A DNA stretch of 60,000 nt, from NCBI RefSeq assembly GCF_910592395.1, contig NC_088313.1:12728437-12788436 (forward strand), read 5' to 3'. A program made the position numbers and the translations under genes. Positions within the stretch are counted from its first letter, which is position 1. Each line of letters opens with the position of its first letter. Shown piece after piece: positions 15,403 through 26,761 of the stretch. Source of the DNA: Lineus longissimus (Eukaryota; Nemertea; Pilidiophora; Heteronemertea; Lineidae). The notes beneath the pieces are model-generated. The model saw nothing but the letters and a program-made list of their open reading frames with translations, searched no databases and was not told the origin of the DNA.

Positions 15403-17580
15403 AATGAGTTAAGACGAATAAGGAACTGGCTTTTGAACCTGGAAATGGGCTTAGAAAGTGTTAAAGTGAATTGTAGCTGAATTGGGAGCCAGCATTTGAA
15501 TCGGGAAATTTAGTTATAATTGTTAAAATGAGTTGAGACGAATAAGGAGCTGGCATTTTGAACCGGGAAATGGAGTCAGAAAGGGTTAAAGTGACTTGTA
15601 GCTGAATTGGGAGCCAGCATTTGAATCGGGAAATGGAGTTGTAGAGGGTTAAAATGAGTTAAGACGAATAAGAAGTTGGCATTTTGAAGCGGTAAAAATG
15701 GAGTCTGAAAGGGTTAAAGTGACTTGTAGCTGAATTGGGAGCCAGCATTTGAATCGGGAAATGGACTTATAGAGGGTTAAAATGAGTTAAGACGAATAAG
15801 GAACTTGTATTTTGAACTGGGAAATGGAGTCAGAAAGGGTTAAAGTGACTTGTAGCTGAATCGGGAGCCAGCATTTGAATCGGGAAATGGACTTATAGAA
15901 GGTTAAAATGAGTTAAGACGAATAAGGAACTGGCTTTTGAACCTGGAAATGGGCTTAGAAAGTGTTAAAGTGAATTGTAGCTGAATTGGGAGCCAGCATT
16001 TGAATCGGGAAATTTAGTTATAATTGTTAAAATGAGTTGAGACGAATAAGGAGCTGGCATTTTGAACCGGGAAATGGAGTCAGAAAGGGTTAAAGTGACT
16101 TGTAGCTGAATTGGGAGCCAGCATTTGAATCGGGAAATGGAGTTGTAGAGGGTTAAAATGAGTTAAGACGAATAAGAAGTTGGCATTTTGAAGCGGTAAA
16201 AATGGAGTCTGAAAGGGTTAAAGTGACTTGTAGCTGAATTGGGAGCCAGCATTTGAATCGGGAAATGGACTTATAGAGGGTTAAAATGAGTTAAGACGAA
16301 TAAGGAACTTGTATTTTGAACTGGGAAATGGAGTCAGAAAGGGTTAAAGTGACTTGTAGCTGAATCGGGAGCCAGCATTTGAATCGGGAAATGGACTTAT
16401 AGAAGGTTAAAATGAGTTAAGACGAATAAGGAACTGGCATTTTGAACCGGGAAATGGAGTCAGAAAGGGTTAAAGTGACTTGTAGCTAAATTGGGAGGCA
16501 GCATTTGAATCGGGAAATGGAGTTGTAGAGGGTTAAAATGAGTTAAGACGAATAAGGAGCTGGCATTTTGAACTGGGAAATGGAGTCAGAAAGGGTTAAA
16601 GTGACTTGTAGCAGAATCAGGAGCCAGCATTTGAATTGGGAAATGGAGTTATGGAGGGTTGAAATGAGTAAAGACGAATACGTAGCTGGTTTTTGAACCG
16701 GGAAATGGGCTTAGAAAGGGTTAAAGTGACTTGCAAATGATCTAAATGGAATCAGGGTTAAAGTGACTTGTAGCTGAATCGGGAGCCAGCATTTGAATCG
16801 GGAAATGGACTTATAGAGGGTTAAAATGAGTTAAGACGAATAAGGAACTAGCATTTTGAACCGGGAAATGGAGTCAGAAAGGGTTAAAGTGACTTGTAGC
16901 TGAATTGGGAGCCAGCATTTGAATCGGGAAATGGAGTTATGGAGGGTTGAAATGAGTAAAGACGAATACGTAGCTGGTTTTTGAACCGGGAAATGGGCTT
17001 AGAAAGGGTTAAAGTGACTTACAAATGATCTAAATGGAATCAGAACGGGTTAAAGTGACTTGTAGCTGAATTGTTAGCCAGCATTTGAATCGGGAAAAAC
17101 AGTTATAGAGGGTTAAAATGAGTTAAGTCGAATAAGGAACTTGTATTTTGAACTGGGAAATGGAGTCAAAAAGGGTTAAAGTGACTTGTAGCTGAATCGG
17201 GAGCCAGCATTTGAATCGGGAAATGAACTTATAGAGGGTTAAAATGAGTTAAGACGAATAAGGAACTGGCATTTTGAACTGGGAAATGGAGTCAGAAAGG
17301 GTTAAAAGTGACTTGTAGCTGAATCGGGAGCTAGCATTTGAATCGGGAAATGGAGCTATAGAGGGCTAAAATACGTTAAGACGAATAAGGAGTTGGCATT
17401 TTAAACTGGGAAATAGCGTCAGAAAGGGTTAAGGTGACTGTAAATGAATCGGGAAATGGAGTTATAAAGGGTTAAAATGAGTTAAGACGAATAAGGAGCT
17501 AGTATTTTGAACCGGGAAATGGGTCAGAAAGGGTTAAAGTCACTGATAGTTGAATCGGGAGCTTGGTAGGAAAGGGTTGA
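15403..17580. repeat. ~124-bp tandem array, right foldback arm, with a 504-bp higher-order duplication
   Basis: Units begin at about 124-bp steps (e.g. 15,654, 15,778, 15,902). A four-unit block of about 504 bp starting near 15,409 is repeated immediately from about 15,913 with no difference I could find, so it is a recent duplication. Further right, units drift and some carry an extra CAAATGATCTAAATGGAATC segment. Confidence 0.85.
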
Positions 17581-17774
17581 AACCACCAAGTTGAGTTATC
17601 GGACTGTGGAGGGTTAATATTTGAAAGAAATTTGAATTGGGAACTGGGAAATGCTTAGCCCATTTCCTAGTTCCTTATTCGTACCCAAACATACAATGTT
17701 TCAAAATGGGCACGAATAAGGAACTGGGAACTGGGAACTGGGAGCCAACTTCACAGACCCTTAAACAAAGGATA

Positions 17775-18088
17775 AGTTGCAACTCGGAAGGGGTCATTTA
17801 CCTCATTGAATGCACCAAAATACTGCAAGCCAAACATCCAGGAAATTGAAAGCTAGACTCAATGAACACCGATCAGATATCTCTAGGAATAAACAAACTT
17901 CGGTTGCTAATCACTTTAACTCCAATGGACACAATCATTTCGATCACATGAAAGTCTACGAACTAGAAAAACTCCCCACAGCGCAATGCAACGAAAATCG
18001 TCTGCTATAGAACACGAGTCTTACTGGATCTATACACTTCGGTCCGCCAGACCTCTTGGTCTAAACATAATGAACCAACTGGTCTCCG
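17775..18088 (+). pseudogene. GIY-YIG endonuclease remnant of Penelope-like element
   Basis: Readable blocks in two frames: GVIYLIECTK (the GIY strand region), then after a frame change RKLKARLNEHRSDI, NHFNSNGHNHFDHM and, after another change, ESYWIYTLRSARPLGLN. These are the successive motifs of the Penelope GIY-YIG domain. Two frameshifts and loss of the Y-x-G strand make it non-functional. In intact elements this nuclease nicks target DNA for reverse transcription. Confidence 0.65.
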
Positions 18089-18468
18089 TGATAGCATCCC
18101 GCGAAGTTACTATTTATAGCTCACAAGGTCATTTGCATAGAAAAAAAGATATTGATGACGTTTTAGTCACGTGACAGTCGGACAGCGACACTTATTTCTA
18201 CGCATTTGAGCTTATTTCAAAGTCAATTATCTTTGACCCTGCATTGTTTTTAGCATGAATGATACCATAGAGTCAGAGAGAGAAATATTCAGAACAATTA
18301 TGTAGTATTTCCAACACTCGGACATGTGCCAGATTGAATCTAACTGCCCTAGTTAGAAAGCCTGAATCCATTACGAAACCGCATGTTTGTCCGACATTGC
18401 CTGTAATTCAGCGATGGGGAAATAGAGGGCAGCAGCTGCAGTGACGTCATCTTCGCGGAATGCTATTG
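18089..18468. mobile_element. MITE with CAATAGCATTCCGCGAAG ends, copy 2 (380 bp)
   Basis: Starts TGATAGCATCCCGCGAAG (two changes from copy 1) and ends CTTCGCGGAATGCTATTG. The interior matches 5,627-5,999 closely. It interrupts the Penelope fragment. Confidence 0.75.
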
Positions 18469-18890
18469 AACACTGTGCATAATACTTACTATCCGAAGTC
18501 GTTCCGATGGCGTTGTGTGCACTATCTCTCCCATATTCATGATTTTATTATCATTTTTATGTGCACTTTCGCATCATTTAATACTTTGTACTTGATTTGC
18601 CATTTTGTCAATCCCATCACGTGACTTCGAACTCGGAGATCCACCAGAAACTCCCGAAGCGTAAACTCAACAGTGCCTTCACCTTTGACCCCTGCCCTCC
18701 GGCCAATCAATGACTTTGTTTATTTTAGATGTCAACAAATGGACACGTGGACGGGGAGTCCCGGTTTTTAATGACGTCCGTCATCACCTCACGTCTTCTA
18801 CATGTATATAAACATTATTTCCTGTCTGTACATTAGACTTTGAAAAAGGAAGCAAAATATCCGAAACGTCGTCTATTTCGAATGTAGGTA

Positions 18891-19075
18891 ATAAAGGCAC
18901 TGGAAAAAAAGGTACGGAAAAAAGGCACTAGGTAAAAAGGCACTAGGAAAAAAAGGCACTAGGAAAAAAGGCACTAGGTAAAAAAGGCACTGGAAAGAAA
19001 GGCACCAGGAAAAAAGGCACCAGGAAAAAAAGGCACTGGAAAAAAAGGCAATGGAAAAAATGGCACCAAAAAAAA
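18891..19075. repeat. GGCAC(T/C)(A/G)G-A(n) minisatellite, left
   Basis: About ten copies of a 14-18 bp unit, GGCACTGGAAAAAA with A/G variation. The inverted counterpart is at 40,695-40,805. Confidence 0.88.
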
Positions 19076-19372
19076 TGTAAAATCTCTGAGAAATCTCTAC
19101 TACATAGATAAAAAATAAAAATAAAAAAAAACTATGTGCATTTCTATGTGTAGTTTTTTTCTACATCAACAGAATACAGGGTGGTCCAAAAAAACGGAAC
19201 AGCCTATTTTCAGTACCCTCCGACCAGAAAAACTAGCTTGGATGGGCAGGGAATCCTTATAAAAAATAATACAAAGATCATCCGATTTGGTCCAGTAGTT
19301 TAATCAAGTTAGATTCAGGGTTCCCTCACCAATAACCTATTTCTACAAGATACAATAGTTTCACAAGAGTGG

Positions 19373-19755
19373 TGTTATATTCTGAATCCTCCGTGGCCTA
19401 GTTGAAACTACTTATTTGCCTCCCGAAGTATTTGACAAACGTCCTGCATCCTTCTATGGAATAAACCACGGTAAAACGAATGTCCCGAGTATTTGATCAT
19501 GAATTTATTGACAAACTTCGACTTGACAAAACGTGCTATCGTCAGCCAGTCTCCTCGTGCACACGCGAGAGAGATCTGGTAAAACTAAAAAGGAGAGACT
19601 GCGCAGAAGCGCGTGCGGGTTTTTATACCCTGACGAGACGTAGCGAAACTGACCAATCAGGAGAAAGCATTATACAAGATGTGGCCTTGAGTTTGGCGGG
19701 AAAACTGTAACACTACAGTACTGTTTGAAAGTAACCTTATTAATATTATATAACA
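19373..19755 (-). repeat. Gypsy 3' LTR (383 bp)
   Basis: TG...CA with 8-bp inverted ends TGTTATAT / ATATAACA. A minus-strand TATAAAA box lies at 19,621-19,627, fitting minus-strand transcription. It differs from the right LTR at one base that I see (AAAGCATT versus AAAGCTTT). Confidence 0.92.
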
Positions 19756-20709
19756 TCCCGCAGAGTTGAGAAAAATATTTTGACGCAGTGAAAATATTTT
19801 GATTAAAACTTGGCTTGACTTGCCTAATTATACATAGTAATTCTGATAGGGATATGGGTACATCGAGTGTACAAAGTTAAATTTTGAGAGAAAAAAAAAA
19901 AAATTTTCTGTCAAAGAAACACACAATCTGTGGGCAGCCATGCCAGCAAAATGGCTACCAACACAGATGAGAAGTACTACACACATTTGAGTAACACTAC
20001 ATCAGATAATGGCCAAAAGATTTTGAGTAAAGTTTTAAGATGATGATGTTGGCCAACAACCAAGTACGCAGAGATCAAATCTGCAGTAAATACCGGTAAA
20101 ACCACAAGTTATGAGTACTAATGACGAGGCCGCATCACAGCAGTCACTTGTGAGAGCCAATTATCTGTAGTGGTCATAAAATTATAGAGTCCAAAGACTC
20201 ATGACAAAACTTGGTGTGAAAAATACTACGAGTACAAAAGTAGAATTTCCTGACAGAAGTATAGAAAAAAAAATTTGAAATGCAACTTAAAATTATCTAC
20301 AGTGATCGTGGTGATCATAATATCATACATGGAAACAAAACATAAACACAGCTGAGTACAGGTGTGTTGACAAAATCTGTCAATGCATGTTGTTGGTACA
20401 ACACATGCAGACAAATTGTTAGGTGTTTTTAGAGATTTGGGTGCTCTGGTTCCGCTACTTTTAGTAGTTTGACGCAAGTAATCTTATCATTGGCTCACTG
20501 GTGTGAGCGTCTTACTTCACTACTGATACTTTGAGATACTTTGTTAGACAGAACTAACAATATAATGTGCATGCGATGCTGGATACTTGAAACAAAAAAA
20601 AATGAAGTGCCAAGGCCGAAAACAGAAGAAACACTTCGACACTTTGAACACCAATGAATGTACAATAGACTTATCCCTTCTTGGGATCACTTAGTAAAAG
20701 AGCAAACTC
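19756..20709 (-). other. Gypsy 3' untranslated region
   Basis: About 950 bp between the end of pol and the 3' LTR. No ORF is supported. The stretch abutting the LTR reads CTCTGCGGGA on the minus strand, a weak polypurine tract. Confidence 0.5.
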
Positions 20710-22659
20710 TCAGACAGACTGGCGCTTCTCATTTCTCTTGCATACTTTGACCAAGTGTTTAGAAGCTGAACCAGTGCATGGTATATCCTTGGCGTTTAAC
20801 ACAGAGTTGACTAATGCAGAACACTGGGAATCAAAGAGAGGAGACCACCAATAGCAAAAACTGGAGGAACCAAATGGTACAGACAACAGAAGCTGAAGTC
20901 TACCACACTGAAAACGAGCCTTCTTGATCCATGTCATATCAGACTCAGAAGGGCTGTTGACAAGCAACGCAGCCTGCTTCTTCCTTTGCCAGGGCGTCAA
21001 CAATGAGGGGGCCAAGAGGCCATCATTCATAGATTGATAACTAGCATGTGCTTCGAGACTGTAGCACTGACCATCTATAGAATTATGGGGATGAAGATAA
21101 GAGGAACCATCCACAGAGGTTGGTTCACAGAGAGCACCCTTCTCATCAATGAAATGGTGAACAGAGGGCTGTTCAGAGTGCACTGTGGTGCGAAGCAAGT
21201 GTTGCAGACGGTCAAGATCCTGCACATTCTTCTCACCAGTGGCCCTCAAGTAGGCGGGTTTTAGACGGGCAAAATTGAATATATCCGGAATGATATTACC
21301 CTTGAAGTCTGCTAATATATAGTGGGTTCTATCCAAAGCCTGGTGGATTACAAACGGGCCAACCCAGAGGGTCTTGAACTTTCTGGAGTTGGCTGTAATG
21401 CCAGTGGTATTGGGTTTGTGCAGATAGACTAGCTGGCCTTCTGCATAGATGGGGTTCTTTTGCAGTTTGTTTGCAAGTTTGGCATTCTGGGCAAGTTGGT
21501 GATGCTCTTGCAACTGGAGCATGCACTTGGAAGCATTCTGAAACTTTTGTTGAAGATGTTGGACATATTCAGCATGAGAACGCGAGAGACCAAGACTGGG
21601 TTTGAACTGTAAACTTGTCAAATCGGCAGGCTCGCGCAAAAACAAGAGATAGAAAGGAGAATAGCCTCCAAGATGAGCACTAGAGAATGAATTGTATGTA
21701 TACACTGCAGTGGAGACAAACTGGGTCCATGATGTACCGTAGGGTGTCAAATTTGCTCGGATGAGGTCAGCGATAGACCTGATTTGCCTCTCAGCAGGCA
21801 AGCTACCATGGTTACCAACAGAAATGAATTTTTGCTGAATACCAAGAGTAGAGCAGAGTAGTTCAACGAGATGACCCGTCAAGGAGGCTGCAGCATCAGA
21901 AATTATTACTGATGGCACGCCGAACAGGGTAAGTACCTTTTGAATGAGGGCTTCACAGACAGTAGGGGCATCCAGAGTGCGTAGAGGTACAGCAACTACA
22001 AACCGTGTCATGGAGCATGTGACAATCATGATATGGCGGTAATTACATGGAGATGTAGGCATGGATTTGAAATCCAAGCTGACGGTGCTAAATGGCTCAA
22101 AGGTGGCAATGATTCGCTCATGAAATGTTCGAGCTGTGTCGCGCTTGCCCTTGATTTCCTGACAACGATTACAGGATTGAATGTATGCCACTATACGCTG
22201 AAACATAGCGGGGAAGTGAAAGTTTTTCCTAACCGTCAAATATGTTCTGGTGCAGCCGCCATGGCCTAGTAAACCAGAACCGTGGTGAAGACCTATGATT
22301 GTGTCTATGTACTTTTCAGGTACTGCGAGTTGTAAGCAGAAATCATCCGAGTTGGAAGGAAAGAAGATCCGAAATAAAATACCATTACACAGGATGTACT
22401 GCTCAGATTTGATTATAACGATTCTAGCAGCCTTCTTTTCGGCCGGGATTATATCATAGGCCAAATAGTCATAGATCGCCTTGAAGTGGGGAGAGGTTTG
22501 TTGAGCTAAAGCGAATTGCTGAGACTCAACAGGGAGATTGAAATCCCGGATGACTCTCCGCTTGATGATCTTGAGTACTTTGTTCAAAGAAACCTGGTTT
22601 GGAACATGACGTGTTTGCATTACATCAATCTGAGGAATCAAAGGCTGAGGCTTCTTCAA
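20710..22659 (-). pseudogene. Gypsy pol part 4: integrase with GPY/F domain and C-terminal extension
   Basis: 649 open codons. The zinc-binding HHCC uses H126/H133 region residues and C163, C166 (SCNRCQ). The catalytic triad is D196 (SLDF), D255 (IISDAAAS) and E290 (LPAERQ). A GPF-type module (WVGPFVIHQ) follows around residue 430, and then about 170 residues of unassigned C-terminal extension. The domain itself is open, but it lies downstream of all four lesions. Confidence 0.87.
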
Positions 22660-22853
22660 GAGATCTGATATATCATCTGAAAACTCCTCAACAGTTTGAG
22701 AGCTTGGAGACCTATCAACAGAATCAACTTACCGCGGCTCAGTAGCCTCCCTGGCTTGAGCAGAATTAGTCTTGGGCGGAATGAATGGAATAACTGGCAT
22801 GGGCAATGCCGGAGCCATGACTGACTGAGCTGGCACGAGACTTGATCGTGGTG

Positions 22854-23306
22854 TTACAATAGGTGGAGCCCTCTCAGCACATGGCTGAACTGGTTCGCCC
22901 ACAGGGGTGGTGGCAGCACTGGCTGAGAAGAGGGTGTGACATTATTCCGGGACCTAGGTTTTGGTTGTGGCCTAGGTTTGTAGAGAGGTTGAACCGGAAT
23001 GCGCATTTGCCTAGCATATGCGCGGGTAACAATCTTCTCAGGAGCTGGCAAATTATAGAAACAATCATGAGTGACAGTGTCAGCTAATGATTCCAATTCA
23101 TAGACAGCTTCAACAGAGAATGCTATTGGGAGAATCCGATCAAATTCCTTATCATCGTCCACAGGAGCTCTGGACAAGAAATCAGACAATACAAGATCTG
23201 TGCCTTTGATGTAGGCCAATTGAAAACTATACTCAGAAAGACGCTCAAGTAGCTTTTGAATGCGAGTAGTGGGTGGTTGACGCTTGCTTCGAAAAATCTG
23301 AACCAA
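22854..23306 (-). pseudogene. Gypsy pol part 3: RNase H end and linker
   Basis: The same frame as part 2 resumes right after the TAG with IFCDHSALVQIF, the third RNase H acidic residue. LAYIKGTDLVLSDFLSRAP (a highly conserved Gypsy block) and a Pro-rich linker follow. A frame change then occurs near 22,900-22,920. Confidence 0.82.
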
Positions 23307-23327
23307 AGCACTGTGATCACAGAAGAT

Positions 23328-24068
23328 CTAAAAATTTCTAGCCAAGAGCATGTAGCGGAAAGCTGAGACATTCAAGTATATGCCCATCAGCTCCAACTCG
23401 CTGACTGAGTAGTTCTTCGCTGCTGGGGGGAGCCTCTTGGAGTAATATGCGATGATGTATTCCTTCCCATCAATATACTCAGCTAAGTATGAACCAGTAG
23501 CTACACGAGATGTGTCACTATAGAGTCTGAGCTGGCCTTTGCCAGTAGGAGCACACAAAACAGGGGGCTGAGTCAGCAATAGTTTGATTGCTTGAAAAGC
23601 TTCCTCATGACGAGATTGCCAGGAAAAGGGTTCATTCTTTCTGGTCAATTGATGCAAAGGAGCGAGCAATGACTGTAACTTAGGCAAGAAAGAGCTGAGA
23701 TACATTACTGCGCCAATGAAGCGACGCACACCACGTGCATTGGTGGGTGCTTTCATTTTCTGAATGGCAAGACATCTGTCATTTAAAGCAGTTATCTGTA
23801 CACGACCATCAGGAGAAACAGAGATCACATGCCCAAGATAGATAACACGAGATTGGAAGAATTTACACTTCTTGGGTGAAATCTTAAGACCATGTTTGCT
23901 CAAGGCCTGAAATATGAGACGCAAGTGCTTGTTGTGATCAGCAAGATTCTGGCTGAAGATCAGAATGTCATCATGGACAGCTTGACAGAAAGAATCAGAA
24001 TCGGGTATTTTCGACAGAATGTCGTTGATCTTTTGAGAGAAAACAGACGTCGAAATCTTGAGTCCCAT
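23328..24068 (-). pseudogene. Gypsy pol part 2: RT palm/thumb and RNase H start
   Basis: In frame with part 1 (open from 24,116). The RT active site reads AVHDDILIFS, i.e. V-H-D-D where Y/F-x-D-D is usual. YLGHVIS and the FSWQSRHEEAFQAIK connection follow, and then RNase H with LYSDTS and YSVSELELMG. It ends at TAG 23,328. Confidence 0.85.
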
Positions 24069-24116
24069 GGGGAGCTTCTTATGATAGTAAGTAGGCCCGC
24101 CTCGATAGGAGGAGAT

Positions 24117-25502
24117 TCATGTATAGGCTTGAGCCTTGGGTGACAAAGACAGACAATGGAAAGCACTCTTCAGGTCAATAACACTGAGCACCTTACAACT
24201 GGATTTACCAAGCTTTTGCAAGATGTCTTGGACAGTGACGACGTCACTGTTGGCATTGACACAGCGGTTGTTGAGAAACCTGAGATCAGCTACACATCTT
24301 TTCTCAGTGGAATCTCGCTTCTTGACCAAGAGAACAGGACTGGTGTAGGGAGTGTGACCTTGCTGCAAGATACCTAGTTTTGCCAACTTGGTGAGTTCCT
24401 TATCAATAAGAGGCTTGTTTTCATCAGCTACAGGGTAGGGCCGAATATAGAATGGACTGGTGTCTGTCAGATGAATATCCACCTCAAAATCTGGGCAAGT
24501 ACCAACTTCACCATACAAACTGAAAGCTTCATGATTCTGTTCAATAAGCTTATAGAAATCCTGCCGCTGACTTGGGTTGAGGATACTATTATCAAGTTTG
24601 ATATCTCTCCTAATGATGTGACCAGTGGAAAGGTGAGAGTCTGGGTCATCAGGAGTGAGATGAGGGTATGCTTTCAAGTTGTGAGCCTGGAGATCAGACA
24701 CAGGAGGTCGAGCTTGACTTGGCTTGACTGGAGCGGTGAGAAGCTCACTGGGGAGCTGCTGAGTGACATAAATAAAATCATCTAGATCAGTACATGCCAC
24801 AGGTTTATCTGGCTTGAGGTACAGAGGCCTCTTAGAATGATTACAGATCCTCAATGGAGCAATGCCATGCCTGAACTTGGAAAGCGTAGTAGATGGACAA
24901 AACTTAGCCAGAGACGGGGTAGGTTTCAATAACACAGCAGCATTTTTCATGTGCTTGGGAAGCCTACCTCTCACATGGATGATTTCCACATGTTGAGGTT
25001 TGATTACCATGGGCTTGGTGGGAGTGAACCAAGCTTTCTTTGGCCTTGCCTTGAAAGTGTTGGTGATGAAATCTAACGAGCCTTTCAATTCCTTGAGAGT
25101 GGATGTGCCCAACAGAATATCAGGACCTGAGAAGTTTTCAGCAATGATGGTAAATAACTGGAAAGAATGGCCCTGAAATTTGACGTCAGGTTTGATAGCC
25201 TGCTTAGCATAAAGATACTCTCCATTTCCAATCCGAAAGCGAACAGGGGTGATATCTACCTTAGGTAATTTAGATAGATAGGGAGAGTCAGTGACTGTCC
25301 CTAGACCAATCAAGCTTTGAGTTGCACCAGAATCAAAGAGACAAACAAGACCTTGGCCATTTGGTAAATAACCTTTGCAATAATTTTTGCTAGTTAACTG
25401 TATTTCTACGGGTTCGTTACCCAAATACTGAGATTCTGGATTGGTATGAGGATGTCCAGAAGGATATATAGCGTCATTTTCATTAACACAGTGATGATTC
25501 AA
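24117..25502 (-). pseudogene. Gypsy pol part 1: protease and N-terminal reverse transcriptase
   Basis: An open segment of 461 codons. The aspartic protease active site is LFDSGATQSLIG. The RT start has RPYPVADENKPLIDKEL, then SPVLLVKKRDSTEKRCVADL (strand with the R-x-x-x-D-L-R-x-L-N motif) and VIDLKSAFHCL, which holds the first catalytic Asp. It ends at the TGA at 24,117, 16 codons before the next open segment in the same frame. Confidence 0.85.
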
Positions 25503-25567
25503 ACTAGAACTAGAAGGAGGATAGTCAAAGGGGGGCGCTCCCGGTTGCTGGCCGGCGGGACGACCCT

Positions 25568-26761
25568 CTATTGAAAATCCTGACGCTGCCTAGGGTGTGG
25601 AGGCTGGCTCGAGTACTGAGACTGAGCTTGGAATGGATAGGACTGAGCATGTTGCTGATCACGAGAACCATAGCTGTCAAACTGGCCTGGATAATGAGAG
25701 TGAGGCTGGCTTGGATACTGAGAGTGAAACTGAGGACCGGAGGCCGGGCGATGTGGATAATAAGCAGGGTTCTTACCCTCACGTTGCAATCGTTTATACG
25801 TAAAACAATCACGCCACTTGTGATTGGGTTTGTGACAAAAATGACAAGTCAACTGAGATCGCCTAGCTGAACGATAAGAATCACGGAAATCACGACTAGA
25901 GCCACGGGGGCGGCTTCCACTACGGTTGTTGTAACGATCTCTACTACCAGAATGAGATCGGCGTGAAGATGGGTGTGGAGACCTGGGGCGGTGTTCACCC
26001 TGACCCTGACTTTGTTGAGTGAAATGGACGGAGTCACGACTGGAGTCGAGTCTAAGCGACTTCAGATCGTCTTGAATCCTGGAAACCTGATATGAGAGGT
26101 CAGACAACACTTGTGCTTGAGCAGCAAAAGCATTATTGCTAGGCTCTGAAGCCATGGATGACTGAGCGACATAGACTTGGTCCGTAGGTTGAAAAGTAAC
26201 CTGCCTGGTGTCGGAAACAGACTGAGAACCATCAAAACTAGGGGAAAAATCGAAGAACTGTTGGGCCCTTGCGGCGAGTACCGCAGCATTGGCGTCTGCC
26301 GGGGAAGACATTATAACAGCAGCCTGACACTGCGAAGGGAGAACCTGGAGAAATTTATCTCGCACTTGTTGGTTGCCATAACCGATACGTTGGGCTGCCA
26401 ATCGTATCTTATTGAGGGTTTGCTCAGCCGATTCACCAGCGGTGTGGGCGAGACTGTGAAAGTATTTTACATTACCAAAGTTTGAGTGGGATGGGCTAAA
26501 ACGCTGTAAAAACTGATCTCTGATCTCATTAAGGGTAGCAAAAACTTTGCCCTCTGCCCAGAGACGGGCTTTACCTACTAGAGTGGTTTTGAAGAGGGTG
26601 TTTATGTGGGCAACTTGGGCTACATTTTGAGGGTCATCTAAATCATGAGCCAACAGGAAGTCGAAAAATGATAAGTAGTGAGCATGACAAATGTCATAGT
26701 CAATGATTTCGCCTGTGAATGGTTTAGGCAGAAAATCTGTGGGACGTAGTTGTCCGGCCAT
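25568..26761 (-). CDS. gag: Gypsy gag
   Basis: 397 residues, intact. The N-terminal half is a helical retrotransposon-gag region (WAEGKVF, IRDQFLQRF), followed by an Arg/Ser-rich linker (residues ~255-302) and one zinc knuckle C306-x2-C309-x4-H314-x4-C319. The tail is Gln/Ser/Pro-rich and contains repeated HSQYPSQPHSHYPGQ-like phrases. It forms the particle shell and packages RNA. Pol begins in the −1 frame just before the gag stop, so frameshifting may link them; I see no strong slippery heptamer. Confidence 0.9.
   Translation of the reverse strand: MAGQLRPTDFLPKPFTGEIIDYDICHAHYLSFFDFLLAHDLDDPQNVAQVAHINTLFKTTLVGKARLWAEGKVFATLNEIRDQFLQRFSPSHSNFGNVKYFHSLAHTAGESAEQTLNKIRLAAQRIGYGNQQVRDKFLQVLPSQCQAAVIMSSPADANAAVLAARAQQFFDFSPSFDGSQSVSDTRQVTFQPTDQVYVAQSSMASEPSNNAFAAQAQVLSDLSYQVSRIQDDLKSLRLDSSRDSVHFTQQSQGQGEHRPRSPHPSSRRSHSGSRDRYNNRSGSRPRGSSRDFRDSYRSARRSQLTCHFCHKPNHKWRDCFTYKRLQREGKNPAYYPHRPASGPQFHSQYPSQPHSHYPGQFDSYGSRDQQHAQSYPFQAQSQYSSQPPHPRQRQDFQ

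Larger units (their letters stand above)
13147..17760. mobile_element. Foldback element with minisatellite arms
   Basis: The left edge GGGTCTGTGAAGTTAGCTCC is mirrored at the right edge, which ends CAACTTCACAGACCC. The first ~360 bp of the left arm (GAATAAGGAACTAGG, CCACAGTCCGATAACTCAAC and so on) are found in reverse order and complement in the last ~360 bp. Inside, both arms are arrays of a ~124-bp unit with GAGTTAAGACGAATAAGGA and TTGAATCGGGAAATGGA, on opposite strands, meeting near 15,402. Without the Kolobok-like insertion the arms are about 0.87 and 2.36 kb. No ORF of substance. The shape matches foldback (FB-type) elements, whose mobility is poorly understood. Confidence 0.8.
17761..18886 (+). 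mobile_element. Penelope-like element fragment, 3' part
   Basis: Begins at the right edge of the foldback element and carries a GIY-YIG endonuclease remnant, then a noncoding tail ending in AAGCAAAATATCCGAAACGT, a phrase typical of Penelope-like 3' ends. A MITE splits it at 18,089-18,468. The tail is cut at about 18,879 and appears to resume at 40,814 (CGTCTATTTCATACAACG). The reverse transcriptase part is absent. Confidence 0.6.
20710..25562 (-). pseudogene. pol: Gypsy pol (protease, RT, RNase H, integrase), four breaks
   Basis: Minus-strand pol reads through the domains in Gypsy order. Lesions: in-frame TGA at 24,117-24,119 inside RT, in-frame TAG at 23,328-23,330 inside RNase H, a frame change near 22,900-22,920 in the linker before integrase, and TAA near 22,730. 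Single bases account for three of them. Domains are listed separately. As it stands it cannot make a full polyprotein. Confidence 0.88.
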
